A stretch of DNA of 64,000 bases from Allopseudospirillum japonicum (GTDB taxonomy: Bacteria; Pseudomonadota; Gammaproteobacteria; Pseudomonadales; Halomonadaceae). The notes under the pieces are model-generated. The model had not been told where the DNA came from. It was given only the letters and a program-made list of their open reading frames with translations, and did not search any database. The translations under genes and the position numbers were made by a program. The stretch covers positions 1 to 64,000 of the forward strand of contig NZ_FNYH01000008.1 of NCBI RefSeq assembly GCF_900108915.1. Reading direction: 5' to 3'. Below are positions 1-7,962 of the stretch, piece by piece (the first letter of the stretch is position 1; every line of letters begins with the position of its first letter).

Positions 1-1
1 A

Positions 2-64
2 CTGTCTAGTGAAGGCGTGACGAAACAGGAAGGTTCTCGGGGTGACTCAAGAACCCTCGCCTAA
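2..64 (+). mobile_element. tnpB: C-terminal tip of TnpB (IS200/IS605 family), cut by window start
   Basis: Frame 2 reads to a TAA at 62-64 and encodes a tail containing EGVTKQEGSRGDSRTLA. This resembles the common C-terminal tail of TnpB/OrfB proteins of IS200/IS605 and IS1341-type elements (EGVTKQE followed by a variable arginine-rich end). TnpB is an RNA-guided nuclease that uses an omega RNA made from the element's 3' end. Only about 20 residues lie in the window, so neither the nuclease domain nor any TnpA partner can be judged. The call rests on the tail motif and on the right-end-like sequence that follows it. Confidence 0.7.
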
Positions 65-94
65 AGCGCGAAGCGCGGCGGGCGGGGAGTGTCA
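65..94 (+). repeat. Probable right end of the IS200/IS605 element
   Basis: Directly after the tnpB stop is a short GC-rich segment with a GCGC-GAA-GCGC hairpin. It ends in GGCGGGGAGTGTCA at 81-94, which looks like a typical right end of tnpB elements. In this family the right end also forms the 3' scaffold of the omega RNA, and the flanking bases after it act as guide. The exact boundary near base 94 is inferred; the empty target site would settle it. Confidence 0.6.
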
Positions 95-510
95 GAACAG
101 CAGATTTTACCCGCTTGTGGCCGATTGAAGGTTTTACTGCAAGTGCACTGCCTGTGGATGTGGTGTCTTTAGATGCACAGCGCCAAGGGGCTTGGATCAC
201 TTGGAGTGATTTAGGTGCAGGCGAAAGTTATTTTAGTACTCGCCTATATTATTTTGATGGCCAACAAGTGGATCAGCTTTATCAGGTCGATTTTTCTGAT
301 AATTATGGGGTGTGTGGTGCTCAATCCCAGCGTATTTGTCAGGGGGATGATATCTATATTCAAAGTTATTGGCACCCAACCCAAGCCCCCATCAATCAAT
401 ATCAATTCTTGCAAACACGGATTCACTATCAAGGGATAGAAAGTGATGCATTACAGATCAAAAGCATCCAAACACACATTAAAAGTTTGACGACGCAGCA
501 ACTGCAATAA
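95..510 (+). pseudogene. 5'-truncated gene remnant downstream of the IS right end
   Basis: The frame is open from the IS right end to a TAA at 508-510 and encodes about 137 residues. I do not recognise the family. It holds alternating aromatic and acidic segments, two cysteines close together (CGAQSQRIC) and no membrane helix. No ATG with a Shine-Dalgarno site lies near its left edge; the first usable codon is a TTG at 115 without one. The simplest reading is the 3' part of a gene interrupted by the insertion. It lies 13 bases upstream of the EVE-domain gene, so the original gene was probably in an operon with it. Confidence 0.55.
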
Positions 511-523
511 ATAAGAGAGATTT

Positions 524-994
524 ATGGCGTATTGGTTATTTAAATCTGAGCCAGATCAGTTTTCAATCCAAGATCTGGCGCAGTGTCCGCAGCAACGTGA
601 GCCTTGGGATGGGGTGCGTAATTATCAAGCACGTAATTTGATGCGTGATCAAATGCAGGTCGGGGATTTGGGTTTTTTTTATCATTCTAATTGCAAACCA
701 CCAGCGATTGTTGGTAGCGTCCGTGTGTGTCGTACGCAAGTGCGCGATGAAAGTGCATTTGATCCGCAAAGCCCATATTTTGATCCTAAATCAACGCTAG
801 AAAACCCGCGTTGGTGGTGTGTAGAGGTGGAGTTAGTTGAAATCTTTGCACGCCCTTTGCCTCTGCCCTGGCTGAAGCAACAAGCGCAACTTGCCAAGAT
901 GCCGTTACTTGCCAAAGGGCAGCGTCTTTCTGTGCAGCCAGTGGCACCAGAACATTGGCAATACTTGATGCAGGCGGTTCAGACTGGCGTTTAA
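524..994 (+). CDS. EVE-domain protein
   Basis: A protein of 156 residues made of a single EVE domain (PUA-like fold), as shown by the opening AYWLFKSEPDQFSI, then WDGVRNYQARN, GDLGFFYHSN and the later PRWWCVEVE segment. EVE domains form an aromatic cage and are thought to bind modified bases in DNA or RNA; the ligand here cannot be read from sequence. Length is normal for stand-alone bacterial members. The ATG follows AGAGAG at a good distance. The gene before it is truncated, so it may now depend on a promoter within the remnant or the IS end. Confidence 0.9.
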   Translation: MAYWLFKSEPDQFSIQDLAQCPQQREPWDGVRNYQARNLMRDQMQVGDLGFFYHSNCKPPAIVGSVRVCRTQVRDESAFDPQSPYFDPKSTLENPRWWCVEVELVEIFARPLPLPWLKQQAQLAKMPLLAKGQRLSVQPVAPEHWQYLMQAVQTGV

Positions 995-1377
995 TGCATT
1001 GATAAAGCGCAGACTTTTGTTGTTGCGCTCTTATTTGGTGCATTTTTGGTAAGGCCTTATGTGAGATGAATACCATACTACTCTGATTCAAGGTGCTAAG
1101 ATCGTAAATACATGTATTTAGGTTGCAGTTATGTGTGAGCCTATCTCACTTAAAAACTCGGTTTCTAGGGCGAAAATCCTTAAAGATTGATTTTTAGGCA
1201 TACTTTTGGCTAGTTTTACTAGGTTGTTAACTTCTTGTCTCCAGTGTGAAGCCTATACCTTCTTGTCTGTGCTGGCCTTCCTAATAACAAGAATAAATGC
1301 CTGCAATCCCCGTGTTTTGGGTCGCTGAAGTCGGTCTGCTGAAGATCGCTTGCCCCCGATTAGGTAGGAGCCTATGA
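995..1377. other. Gene-free stretch upstream of the Amt-MCP gene
   Basis: About 380 AT-rich bases with no supported ORF. It holds a 16-base perfect palindrome (1105-1120), a GTGAG-CCTAT-CTCAC hairpin (about 1135-1149), and a TAGGAG Shine-Dalgarno site before the ATG at 1378. The long leader suggests regulated expression of the downstream ammonium sensor. I found no riboswitch consensus that I recognise. Confidence 0.5.
1105..1120. promoter_or_regulatory. 16-base perfect palindrome, candidate operator
   Basis: TAAATACATGTATTTA is a perfect inverted repeat with no spacer, about 260 bases upstream of the Amt-MCP start. A dimeric repressor or activator could bind it. No regulator is encoded next to it, so the binder is unknown. 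Confidence 0.35.
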
Positions 1378-3570
1378 ATGATGGAAGCCTCTGTCGTACA
1401 GGAACATTTAAATCTCGTATGGATGCTGGTGGCGGCTGCAATGGTGATGCTGATGCAAGCCGGTTTTACTGCGCTTGAATCTGGCTTAACTCAAGCAAAA
1501 AATACGATTAATGTCGCTATCAAAAATATCACTGATTTTATTGTCGCTGTCTTATCTTTCTGGGCGATTGGCTATGGTTTGATGTTTGGTGACACGAGCA
1601 GTGGTTGGTGGGGGAGCAATCTATTCTTTTTGCATACAGAAGATCCCAGCTTATACGCCAGTTTTGTCTTCCAAGCGACTTTTGCGGGTACTGCAGCGAC
1701 CATTGTCTCTGGTGCGGTGGCTGAGCGTATGAAGTTTATGGCATATGTGGCAGCTGCTTTTGTACTCACCACTTTTATTTATCCTATTTCTGGCCATTGG
1801 ATTTGGCACCCTGAAGGCTGGCTGGCAGAAATGGGCATGATAGATTTTGCTGGCTCAACGGTCGTGCATTCTTTAGGCGGTTGGGTTGGTTTGGCTGGTG
1901 CTTGGATTATCGGGCCGCGTTTACATCGATTTAACGCACAAGGTCAAGCCCAGCCTATTTATGGTCATTCTTTAGTATTGGCAGTGGTTGGGGTGCTGAT
2001 TCTTTGGTTTGGTTGGTTTGGTTTTAATGGCGGCAGCACCTTAACCGGCGATGCCAGTATTGCCCCGATTATTGCGAATACATTATTAGCGGCTGCCGCT
2101 GGTGGTGCGGCTTGCTTTGTGACTTCTGCACTTTTACATGAACGCCGTGAAGTGCAAGTTGAAAAGCTACTCAATGGTGTCGTGGGCGGTTTGGTAGCCA
2201 TTACCGCAGGCTGTGCTGTGGTTGAGCCTTCTGGGGCAGTTGCTATAGGTTTTTCTGCAGGCTTGGTGACCTTTGCCGCGGAACACGTCATCTTGCATGT
2301 TTTAAAGATTGATGACCCGATTAATGTCGTTGCTGCGCATGGGTGTGGTGGTGCTTGGGGTACCTTGATTCTGGTATTTTTTGCAGATCCCAGCCAGTTA
2401 GTGAACCAATCTTTAGGTGATCAATTTATCGTACAACTGATTGGTGTGGCTAGCGTATTTGCTTGGGGATTTGGATTAGGTTGCTTGTTATTTTGGCTGT
2501 TAAAGCAAATGAACTGGCTGCGTGTGCCGCCAGAGGATGAAGAGCGCGGTCTCAATGTGAGTGAGCATGGTGCTAGCTCTGCGGTATTAGATTTACAAAA
2601 TGCCATGCATTCGATTATTCAAGACGGCAATTTGACCCGTCGTGTGCGTGTGGAAATTGGCAGTGAATACGCGCCTTTAGCCCAAGTCTTTAATCGCTTT
2701 ATGGACAGTTATGAAATGGCGATTGGCAAAATTCAGCGCAGTTCTAACAAAATGCAAAACTATGCTGCTTCGATTGCTCAAGCAGGGGAATCGCTTAATC
2801 AGGGGGTGGCTAGCCAAGAAGTCCAAACAACGCAAATTGCCGTAGCTATTGCGGAATTGAGCCAAACGGCTACCGAAGTTGCGCATACGATTCGAGCGAC
2901 CTCAGAAGGAGCGCATAGCGCCGCACAAGATGCGCACACAGGTGAGCAAGAAGCAGAACGTACTCTAGTGCATATTCAAAATTTGGCAGCACAGATTGAG
3001 CAAGTGACGCAAGTGGTGCAACAAGTAGAAACCGATACCCAAGCGATTTCTAGTATCTTAAGTACGATTGATGAAGTGTCTGAACAAACCAATTTACTGG
3101 CATTAAATGCGGCGATTGAGGCGGCACGTGCGGGAGAAGCCGGACGCGGGTTTGCGGTGGTGGCAGATGAAGTCCGTGCCTTATCACGTAAAACACGTGA
3201 TAACACGCAGCATATTTATCAAACGATTCACACACTGCGTGCAAAAGTAGGGCAATCAGTCCAAGAAGTGCAAGCCAGTTTGGAGCAAGCGAATCTCAGC
3301 GTGCTTGCAGTCCAGCAATCTGGCGAGACTTTTAAAAGAATTGCCACCCAGGTACAGGCGATTAGCAGTCAAAGTACCCAGATGGCGGCGACTGCAGAGC
3401 AACAAAGCCAAATTGCGCATGAGGTGAATTTGAGCACTCAAGCCATTAGTGAGGTCGCGCATACTAATGTAGCGCGCCTGCGTGAAGTGGCGGAGCGCAA
3501 TCAAGAATTGCAAGCAATGGCATTGCGTTTAGCAGATTCAGTGGCGCGCTTCCAGGTGTCCCCTGTGTAG
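1378..3570 (+). CDS. Ammonium transporter fused to a methyl-accepting chemotaxis domain
   Basis: A protein of 730 residues. Residues 1-400 are an Amt/Mep/Rh ammonium channel with about 11 membrane helices. It keeps the twin pore histidines (H164 in [10 protein letters not shown]321 in [11 protein letters not shown]) and the FQATFAG and VAERMKF segments of the outer gate. Residues 400-450 look like a linker with HAMP-like character. Residues 450-730 form a chemoreceptor signalling coiled coil whose tip is [19 protein letters not shown] (from about residue 569), the part that docks CheA and CheW. The likely role is sensing ammonium, possibly with transport, and feeding the chemotaxis kinase. 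Sensory Amt fusions to kinases and GGDEF domains are known; whether this one conducts is open. ATG codons at 1378 and 1381 both fit the TAGGAG site. The 3' end overlaps the convergent EamA gene by 33 bases. Confidence 0.92.
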   Translation: MMEASVVQEHLNLVWMLVAAAMVMLMQAGFTALESGLTQAKNTINVAIKNITDFIVAVLSFWAIGYGLMFGDTSSGWWGSNLFFLHTEDPSLYASFVFQATFAGTAATIVSGAVAERMKFMAYVAAAFVLTTFIYPISGHWIWHPEGWLAEMGMIDFAGSTVVHSLGGWVGLAGAWIIGPRLHRFNAQGQAQPIYGHSLVLAVVGVLILWFGWFGFNGGSTLTGDASIAPIIANTLLAAAAGGAACFVTSALLHERREVQVEKLLNGVVGGLVAITAGCAVVEPSGAVAIGFSAGLVTFAAEHVILHVLKIDDPINVVAAHGCGGAWGTLILVFFADPSQLVNQSLGDQFIVQLIGVASVFAWGFGLGCLLFWLLKQMNWLRVPPEDEERGLNVSEHGASSAVLDLQNAMHSIIQDGNLTRRVRVEIGSEYAPLAQVFNRFMDSYEMAIGKIQRSSNKMQNYAASIAQAGESLNQGVASQEVQTTQIAVAIAELSQTATEVAHTIRATSEGAHSAAQDAHTGEQEAERTLVHIQNLAAQIEQVTQVVQQVETDTQAISSILSTIDEVSEQTNLLALNAAIEAARAGEAGRGFAVVADEVRALSRKTRDNTQHIYQTIHTLRAKVGQSVQEVQASLEQANLSVLAVQQSGETFKRIATQVQAISSQSTQMAATAEQQSQIAHEVNLSTQAISEVAHTNVARLREVAERNQELQAMALRLADSVARFQVSPV

Positions 3571-4428
3571 CTCAACTCTGGGTTTGACCCAATATTCATT
3601 GATGATTAAGGAACCAAGAATTAAAGCGCCTCCTAAGGATAAGCGGGTTAAATCCGCCTCCTTATTCCAAATCAGCACATTGACCAGCAGACCTGCCGGC
3701 ACTAGGGCATTATTCATAATGGCTAGTGCCCCCGCATCCACCAAGCAAGCGCCTTTATTCCATAGAAAATAACCGATCCCAGAAGCGACCACACCCAACC
3801 AAAGCAAAATACCCCAATGGGTACTGGTGCTGGGGAGTTTGTCCAGATTGCCCCAAATTAAGAAAGCGGGCACAGCAATACATAAAGCCCCTAAATAAAA
3901 GAAGCCAAAAATAGACGCTTGCTGAATTGGGTTGTTTTGCTTTTCTAATAAGTATTTATAAGCGACTTGACCAATAGCAAAGCAAAGATTAGCGGCTTGC
4001 ACTAAAAGAAAACCAATCAAAAAACCTTCGCTAATATTCTGATAGCGAATCACTAAGGCCCCTAAAACTGCAATCGCAGCCGTCACTAAGTACCAAGGGG
4101 TGAAGCGCCCTTTTAAACCATCATAAATTAGTGTGATATATAAGGGGGTAAAAATAGTAAAGAGCAACACTTCTGCAACGCTTAAATATAAAAAAGAATG
4201 ATAAAAGCAGATATACATGATGCCTAATTGTATAGCTCCTATCCCCATTAAAGGATAAATAAGCGGTTTGCTGAGTGTGCGCCAACGTAAAAAGGGTAAA
4301 AAAATGAGCGCAGCTAATAAAACTCTAAGCATCACCGCAAAGTAAGCATCGACTTGACCTGCCAAATAAACCCCAATCAGGCTAAAAGAAAAAGCCCATA
4401 GTAAAGTGACCCCAATAAGGTATGGCAT
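3538..4428 (-). CDS. EamA/DMT-family membrane transporter
   Basis: A protein of 296 residues with ten predicted membrane helices arranged as two EamA repeats, as in the drug/metabolite transporter superfamily. Members export amino acids, metabolites or drugs; the substrate here cannot be told. I chose the ATG at 4428 ([14 protein letters not shown]) because GAGG lies seven bases upstream and the hydrophobic segment begins at once; an upstream ATG at 4494 would add 22 polar residues without a Shine-Dalgarno site. Its last 33 bases overlap the end of the Amt-MCP gene on the other strand. Confidence 0.85.
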   Translation of the reverse strand: MPYLIGVTLLWAFSFSLIGVYLAGQVDAYFAVMLRVLLAALIFLPFLRWRTLSKPLIYPLMGIGAIQLGIMYICFYHSFLYLSVAEVLLFTIFTPLYITLIYDGLKGRFTPWYLVTAAIAVLGALVIRYQNISEGFLIGFLLVQAANLCFAIGQVAYKYLLEKQNNPIQQASIFGFFYLGALCIAVPAFLIWGNLDKLPSTSTHWGILLWLGVVASGIGYFLWNKGACLVDAGALAIMNNALVPAGLLVNVLIWNKEADLTRLSLGGALILGSLIINEYWVKPRVELHRGHLEARH

Positions 4429-4597
4429 CTGATTCCTCGATTTGTGTTGATTTGATCTTGTATTAGATGATGGAAGGCAAAACAAACGCCTCAAAAAAAG
4501 TACGCTTGCCTACGCAAGAAACCGCTGAGTTGATTTAAACACCAAGAACTCACGGAATCGGCTACCAAAACACATCAGCAGTAGATTGACAATAGCC

Positions 4598-4629
4598 AAG
4601 AAATGCTCAGCTTATTGCAAGCATGAGCA
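4598..4629 (-). terminator. Intrinsic terminator for the racemase operon
   Basis: On the minus strand TGCTCA and TGAGCA pair around an inner GCTT/AAGC stem, followed by TTTCTT. It lies about 40 bases beyond the stop of the small membrane protein gene. Confidence 0.55.
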
Positions 4630-4667
4630 TCAAGAACCAAGAGAGATCTTTCCCCCTTGGTGGTGGG

Positions 4668-4922
4668 TTATTCTGGACTTTTTTGCGGTGAGTTTGCTTG
4701 ATTTTTTGATTTAGACTCATTCATTAAAATTTCCCCAAATAAGCGGCTTACAGTTAAAGTCGCTGCAGCACCTAAAAAGAAAATCCCCAAAGTTAACCAA
4801 GTTTTCCACACGATTTCATCTTCTATTTCGCCCCAAATAATCGCTAACGAGAGCACGACGCCAGCGACAATACATAAAATACAGATGGTAAAACACACAC
4901 GATTTAAAGTTTTTAAGTTCAT
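4668..4922 (-). CDS. Small two-helix membrane protein
   Basis: A protein of 84 residues with two hydrophobic helices (about 8-30 and 40-60) and a polar, lysine-rich tail. I recognise no family. Its ATG overlaps the TGA of the CoA-racemase-like gene (ATGA), so translation is coupled and the two genes form one transcript ending at the terminator at 4598-4629. The coupling suggests a function linked to the racemase or simple co-expression. Confidence 0.7.
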   Translation of the reverse strand: MNLKTLNRVCFTICILCIVAGVVLSLAIIWGEIEDEIVWKTWLTLGIFFLGAAATLTVSRLFGEILMNESKSKNQANSPQKSPE

Positions 4923-5980
4923 GTAGTTGCCTCTGGCTGATCTTGTAAAGTAAAAGGCGGGCTTAATTGTGGAAAGCCTAATCTTTGATCAATTAAAGCA
5001 CGCGCCTGTATTTGTGGATGCTGACAGGCTTCTGTAAAGGTTAATACGGGTTCCACGCAGGCATCAACTTGTGCAAAACGTGCACACCAATACGCAAAAT
5101 CTTGTTGTTGAAAGGCTTGTGTGAGTAAGGCTTTCGCTTGTGTTTGACTCTTAGGGTCAAAGTCTTGAAATAAAGGCAAATAATCGGCGGAAATCGCCAA
5201 AGTTTCTAGTAATTTAGCTAAAAACACAGGCTCTAGGCTGCCAACCGCCATATAACGCCCATCTGAGGTGGCGTAATAGTCGTAAAAAGTACCGCCATTG
5301 AGCCAGCCGTTCTCCGCACTAGGCGCTTCCCCTCCTGCTAAGGCTGCTGCGCCTGTCATCGCATTTAAGGCAAAGGCGGCATCTGTCATACTAATATCAA
5401 GATGTTGGCCTTGGCCTGTACTCTGGCGTTGAATCACGGCAGCTAAAATACTCATCACCGCATGGTGAGAGCCACCGGCAATATCAGCAATTTGGGTCCC
5501 TTGTGGCACAGGTGCTTGATTTTGCCGACGTGAATAATCAGCGAGCCCACTCAGTGCTAAATAATTAATATCATGGCCGGCGCGTTCCCGATAGGGGCCA
5601 GTTTGCCCGTATCCTGTGATGCTGCAATAAATCAACCTTGGATTCAAGGCAGCGAGAGTCTCGTAATCTAAACCTAAACGCTGCATCACCCCAGGGCGAA
5701 ACTGCTCAATCACAATATCGTATTCTTGAATAAGGCTTTTGGCCTTTGCTACATCTTGTGCTTGTTTGAGATCCAAGGCGATCTCTTGCTTATAAGCATT
5801 TAACTGCCAGAAAGCCGCGGATTGCCCTTGGATTTGTGGCGGTAAAAACTTCACCATATCCGGCCGTGGTGCTTGCACACGTAACACTTGTGCACCCATG
5901 TGCGCCAGTAACATGCTAGCGTAAGGACCCGGTAACAGGGTGCTAAAATCAAGAATTTTTAACTGGGCTAATGCTTGCAT
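4919..5980 (-). CDS. Alpha-methylacyl-CoA racemase-like CaiB/BaiF family protein
   Basis: A protein of 353 residues of the family III CoA-transferase fold. The pattern fits the racemase branch: a histidine in AGHDINYLALSG, an aspartate in IADIAGGS, and a glutamate in YMAVGSLEP, matching the catalytic His, Asp and Glu known in mycobacterial alpha-methylacyl-CoA racemase. The enzyme would epimerise the 2-methyl centre of branched acyl-CoAs so that they can enter beta-oxidation. A CoA-transferase role cannot be excluded. The start at 5980 has GAAGGAG nine bases upstream. Confidence 0.85.
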   Translation of the reverse strand: MQALAQLKILDFSTLLPGPYASMLLAHMGAQVLRVQAPRPDMVKFLPPQIQGQSAAFWQLNAYKQEIALDLKQAQDVAKAKSLIQEYDIVIEQFRPGVMQRLGLDYETLAALNPRLIYCSITGYGQTGPYRERAGHDINYLALSGLADYSRRQNQAPVPQGTQIADIAGGSHHAVMSILAAVIQRQSTGQGQHLDISMTDAAFALNAMTGAAALAGGEAPSAENGWLNGGTFYDYYATSDGRYMAVGSLEPVFLAKLLETLAISADYLPLFQDFDPKSQTQAKALLTQAFQQQDFAYWCARFAQVDACVEPVLTFTEACQHPQIQARALIDQRLGFPQLSPPFTLQDQPEATT

Positions 5981-6109
5981 CTTGAGGATCTCCTTCTTTT
6001 TTGATCAGGCTGGTTTATTTGTATTTCAGAATGCAATAACCTTTCAGTGAAGTACACTGCTTATCTTTATCTACGCTCATAAAATGATGACAAAAAAGGA
6101 GTTGGGCCT

Positions 6110-6520
6110 ATGCAAGCACTTCACAAAATTCAAGTGACGGATTATATGTCACATGACACTTACCATATTCTAGAAACCCAAGATATTGCGCAAGCAGCCA
6201 AAGCCTTACGTGAGCATCGTTTGCCTGGTGCGCCTGTCACCAATGCGCAGGGTGAATTGATTGGGTTTGTTTCTGAGCATGATCTGTTACGTCAGTTATT
6301 ACAAAGCTCTTATCACTGTGATAGTGCAGCCAAGATAGGCACGGTTATGCAAACCCAGGTTGTTTCAGTGAAACCCAGTGATAGTATTATTGAAGTAGCA
6401 GAAATGATGAGTGGTGATAAACCGAAAGTCTATCCTGTCGTTGAAGGTAAAAAGCTGGTGGGAATTATCACGCGGCGTGATATCTTAAATGCCCTGTTAG
6501 CAAATCGCCAAAATTGTTAA
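6110..6520 (+). CDS. CBS-domain pair protein
   Basis: A protein of 136 residues made only of two CBS motifs in tandem (about 10-65 and 75-133), which together form a Bateman module that binds adenosyl nucleotides. Landmarks are TDYMSHDTYHILETQDIAQAA, HRLPGAPVTN and VVEGKKLVGIITRRDIL. Stand-alone pairs act as energy or redox sensors on partner proteins; no partner is obvious here. A strong AAAAAGGAG lies upstream and a terminator follows. Confidence 0.85.
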   Translation: MQALHKIQVTDYMSHDTYHILETQDIAQAAKALREHRLPGAPVTNAQGELIGFVSEHDLLRQLLQSSYHCDSAAKIGTVMQTQVVSVKPSDSIIEVAEMMSGDKPKVYPVVEGKKLVGIITRRDILNALLANRQNC

Positions 6521-6532
6521 GCTGATGTGTAT

Positions 6533-6560
6533 AGCAGGTGTCTAGCGGGCATCTGCTTTT
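6533..6560 (+). terminator. Intrinsic terminator after the CBS gene
   Basis: AGCAGGTG (6533-6540) pairs with CATCTGCT (6550-6557), with one G-U pair and a nine-base loop, followed by TTTTGTT. It isolates the DAHP synthase leader from the CBS gene. Confidence 0.7.
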
Positions 6561-6615
6561 GTTGGTCTCTACTTATTATTTGACACAACCTATTTGACGC
6601 AAAGAGGGAAATCTC

Positions 6616-6738
6616 ATGCCTTATGCAACTTATTATGCTTGGCCTATCCAGTGGCGATTTAGTCATTTATTTACCCTAAATACTTGTAGATTGGCGGCCA
6701 GTGTGCCTTTACTTTGTGTTCGCGTTCGACGTCGGTGA
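6616..6738 (+). CDS. Leader peptide for aromatic amino acid attenuation
   Basis: An ORF of 40 codons with AGAGGG upstream of its ATG. Seven of its first 19 residues are aromatic: Tyr at 3, 6 and 7, Trp at 9 and 13, Phe at 15 and 19. The rest has none. It sits just upstream of a DAHP synthase gene, the first enzyme of the shikimate pathway. The stop codon (6736-6738) falls in the loop of the antiterminator described in the next entry. The peptide would sense charged tRNAs for all three aromatic amino acids by ribosome stalling, as trpL and pheL do for single amino acids. Confidence 0.8.
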   Translation: MPYATYYAWPIQWRFSHLFTLNTCRLAASVPLLCVRVRRR

Positions 6739-6782
6739 TTTCTCATTAAAGATGTCAACGCCTCGTGATAGAGTCGTTTTTT
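6722..6782 (+). promoter_or_regulatory. Attenuator: antiterminator and terminator hairpins before DAHP synthase
   Basis: Antiterminator: 6722-6733 pairs with 6751-6761 (11 pairs, one bulged C at 6727, one G-U). Terminator: 6757-6764 (AACGCCTC) pairs with 6771-6778 (GAGTCGTT), one mismatch, loop GTGATA, then six T at 6777-6782. The two share 6757-6761 and exclude each other. A ribosome stalled on the aromatic codons (6622-6672) leaves the antiterminator free. A ribosome at the stop (6736-6738) covers it and lets the terminator form. The terminator stem also hides the GAG that serves as ribosome site for the ATG at 6783. Confidence 0.75.
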
Positions 6783-7817
6783 ATGTTAACCCAAGCGGTC
6801 ATCTCGCCTGCAGATCTTATTCGTCAACTGCCAGTTGATGCCTCCTTAAGTGCCAGTATTCAAGCCCATAGAGCACAAATCCGCCGTATTTTACATCAAG
6901 AAGATAAACGCTGGTTGCTGATTGTCGGCCCCTGTTCCGTGCATGATGTGGACGCCAGTTTAGAATACGCCCATGCCTTAGCGGATTTGCAAGCACAATG
7001 CGCCTCCCAGCTTAAATTAGTGATGCGTGTTTATATTGAAAAACCCCGCACGCACTTGGGTTGGAAAGGCTTGGCTTATGATCCCCATTTAGATGAAAGT
7101 GACGATCTTCAGCAAGGTCTTTACCTGAGCCGCCAACTTATGCGTGCTTGTGCGCGTTTAGGCCTTGCGGTAGCGACTGAGGTTTTAAGCCCTTTGGTCG
7201 TGCCTTATATGGCTGATTTAGTGAGTTGGGGAGCGATTGGTGCACGCACCAGTGAATCGCAAACTCATAGAGAAATTGCCAGTGCCTTGCCTTATCCGGT
7301 GGGTTTTAAAAACACCACAGATGGACAAATTCAAATTGCGATTCAAGGGATGCAAGCGGCTGCACGCGCCCACCATAGGTTGACGATCAATGCCCAAGGC
7401 CAGTTGGTCCGTGAGCAAACCGCAGGTAATTTGGATACACACTTGGTACTGCGTGGTGGTCATCAAGGGCCAAATTATTCGCATCAACACCTGCAAGCCT
7501 ATACCCATTTGAGTCAGAGTCTCACAGGGCGCCAGGTGCCTATGTTAGTTGATTGCAACCATGCCAACAGTGGCAAGCGCGCCGATTTACAGCCAGAGAT
7601 TGCCTTGGATGTGCTTGCCAGTACCTTAAGTGCACAATTACCTGTCGTTGGCTTGATGTTAGAAAGCTTTCTCGTTGGTGGACAACAGGCGAGTGCTTGC
7701 GTGTATGGACAATCCATCACGGACCCTTGTTTAGACTGGGCCAGTACGCAGCATCTGATTTTGCAAATTCAACGTGAGCTTGAGCAAGCGCGGCATTTCC
7801 AGTCGGTTTGTGCCTAA
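6783..7817 (+). CDS. 3-deoxy-D-arabino-heptulosonate-7-phosphate (DAHP) synthase
   Basis: A protein of 344 residues from the ATG at 6783; a GTG at 6765 would add six residues but lies inside the terminator loop. It condenses phosphoenolpyruvate and erythrose 4-phosphate, the first step to chorismate. Landmarks of the short-chain class I enzymes (AroF, AroG and AroH of E. coli, about 350 residues) are IVGPCSVHD, VYIEKPRTHLGWKGL, GARTSESQTHREIAS, LRGGHQGPNYS and VDCNHANSGK. Metal ligands are expected at the conserved Cys of GPCSVHD and the His of RGGHQ. I cannot say which of the three isozymes it matches in feedback specificity. Expression is likely set by the upstream attenuator. A terminator follows. 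Confidence 0.95.
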   Translation: MLTQAVISPADLIRQLPVDASLSASIQAHRAQIRRILHQEDKRWLLIVGPCSVHDVDASLEYAHALADLQAQCASQLKLVMRVYIEKPRTHLGWKGLAYDPHLDESDDLQQGLYLSRQLMRACARLGLAVATEVLSPLVVPYMADLVSWGAIGARTSESQTHREIASALPYPVGFKNTTDGQIQIAIQGMQAAARAHHRLTINAQGQLVREQTAGNLDTHLVLRGGHQGPNYSHQHLQAYTHLSQSLTGRQVPMLVDCNHANSGKRADLQPEIALDVLASTLSAQLPVVGLMLESFLVGGQQASACVYGQSITDPCLDWASTQHLILQIQRELEQARHFQSVCA

Positions 7818-7868
7818 TCCACATAGGTTTTCAATGGCTTGTTGATACTTGGTGTTTTTGGCCAATTT

Positions 7869-7895
7869 ACGCCCCTAGTGAACCAGGGGCGTTTT
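7869..7895 (+). terminator. Intrinsic terminator after DAHP synthase
   Basis: ACGCCCCT (7869-7876) pairs perfectly with AGGGGCGT (7885-7892) around an eight-base loop, followed by TTTT. Confidence 0.85.
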
Positions 7896-7962
7896 GGGTA
7901 CTTTTAGATTTAAAAATGGTATGATGCGCCCTTTATTTTGACTGTGCAGGATATCTTCGGCT

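Noticed and set aside
6-200. Minus-strand ORF of 64 codons across the IS end
   Set aside because: It is antisense to the tnpB tail and gene remnant and has no ribosome site.
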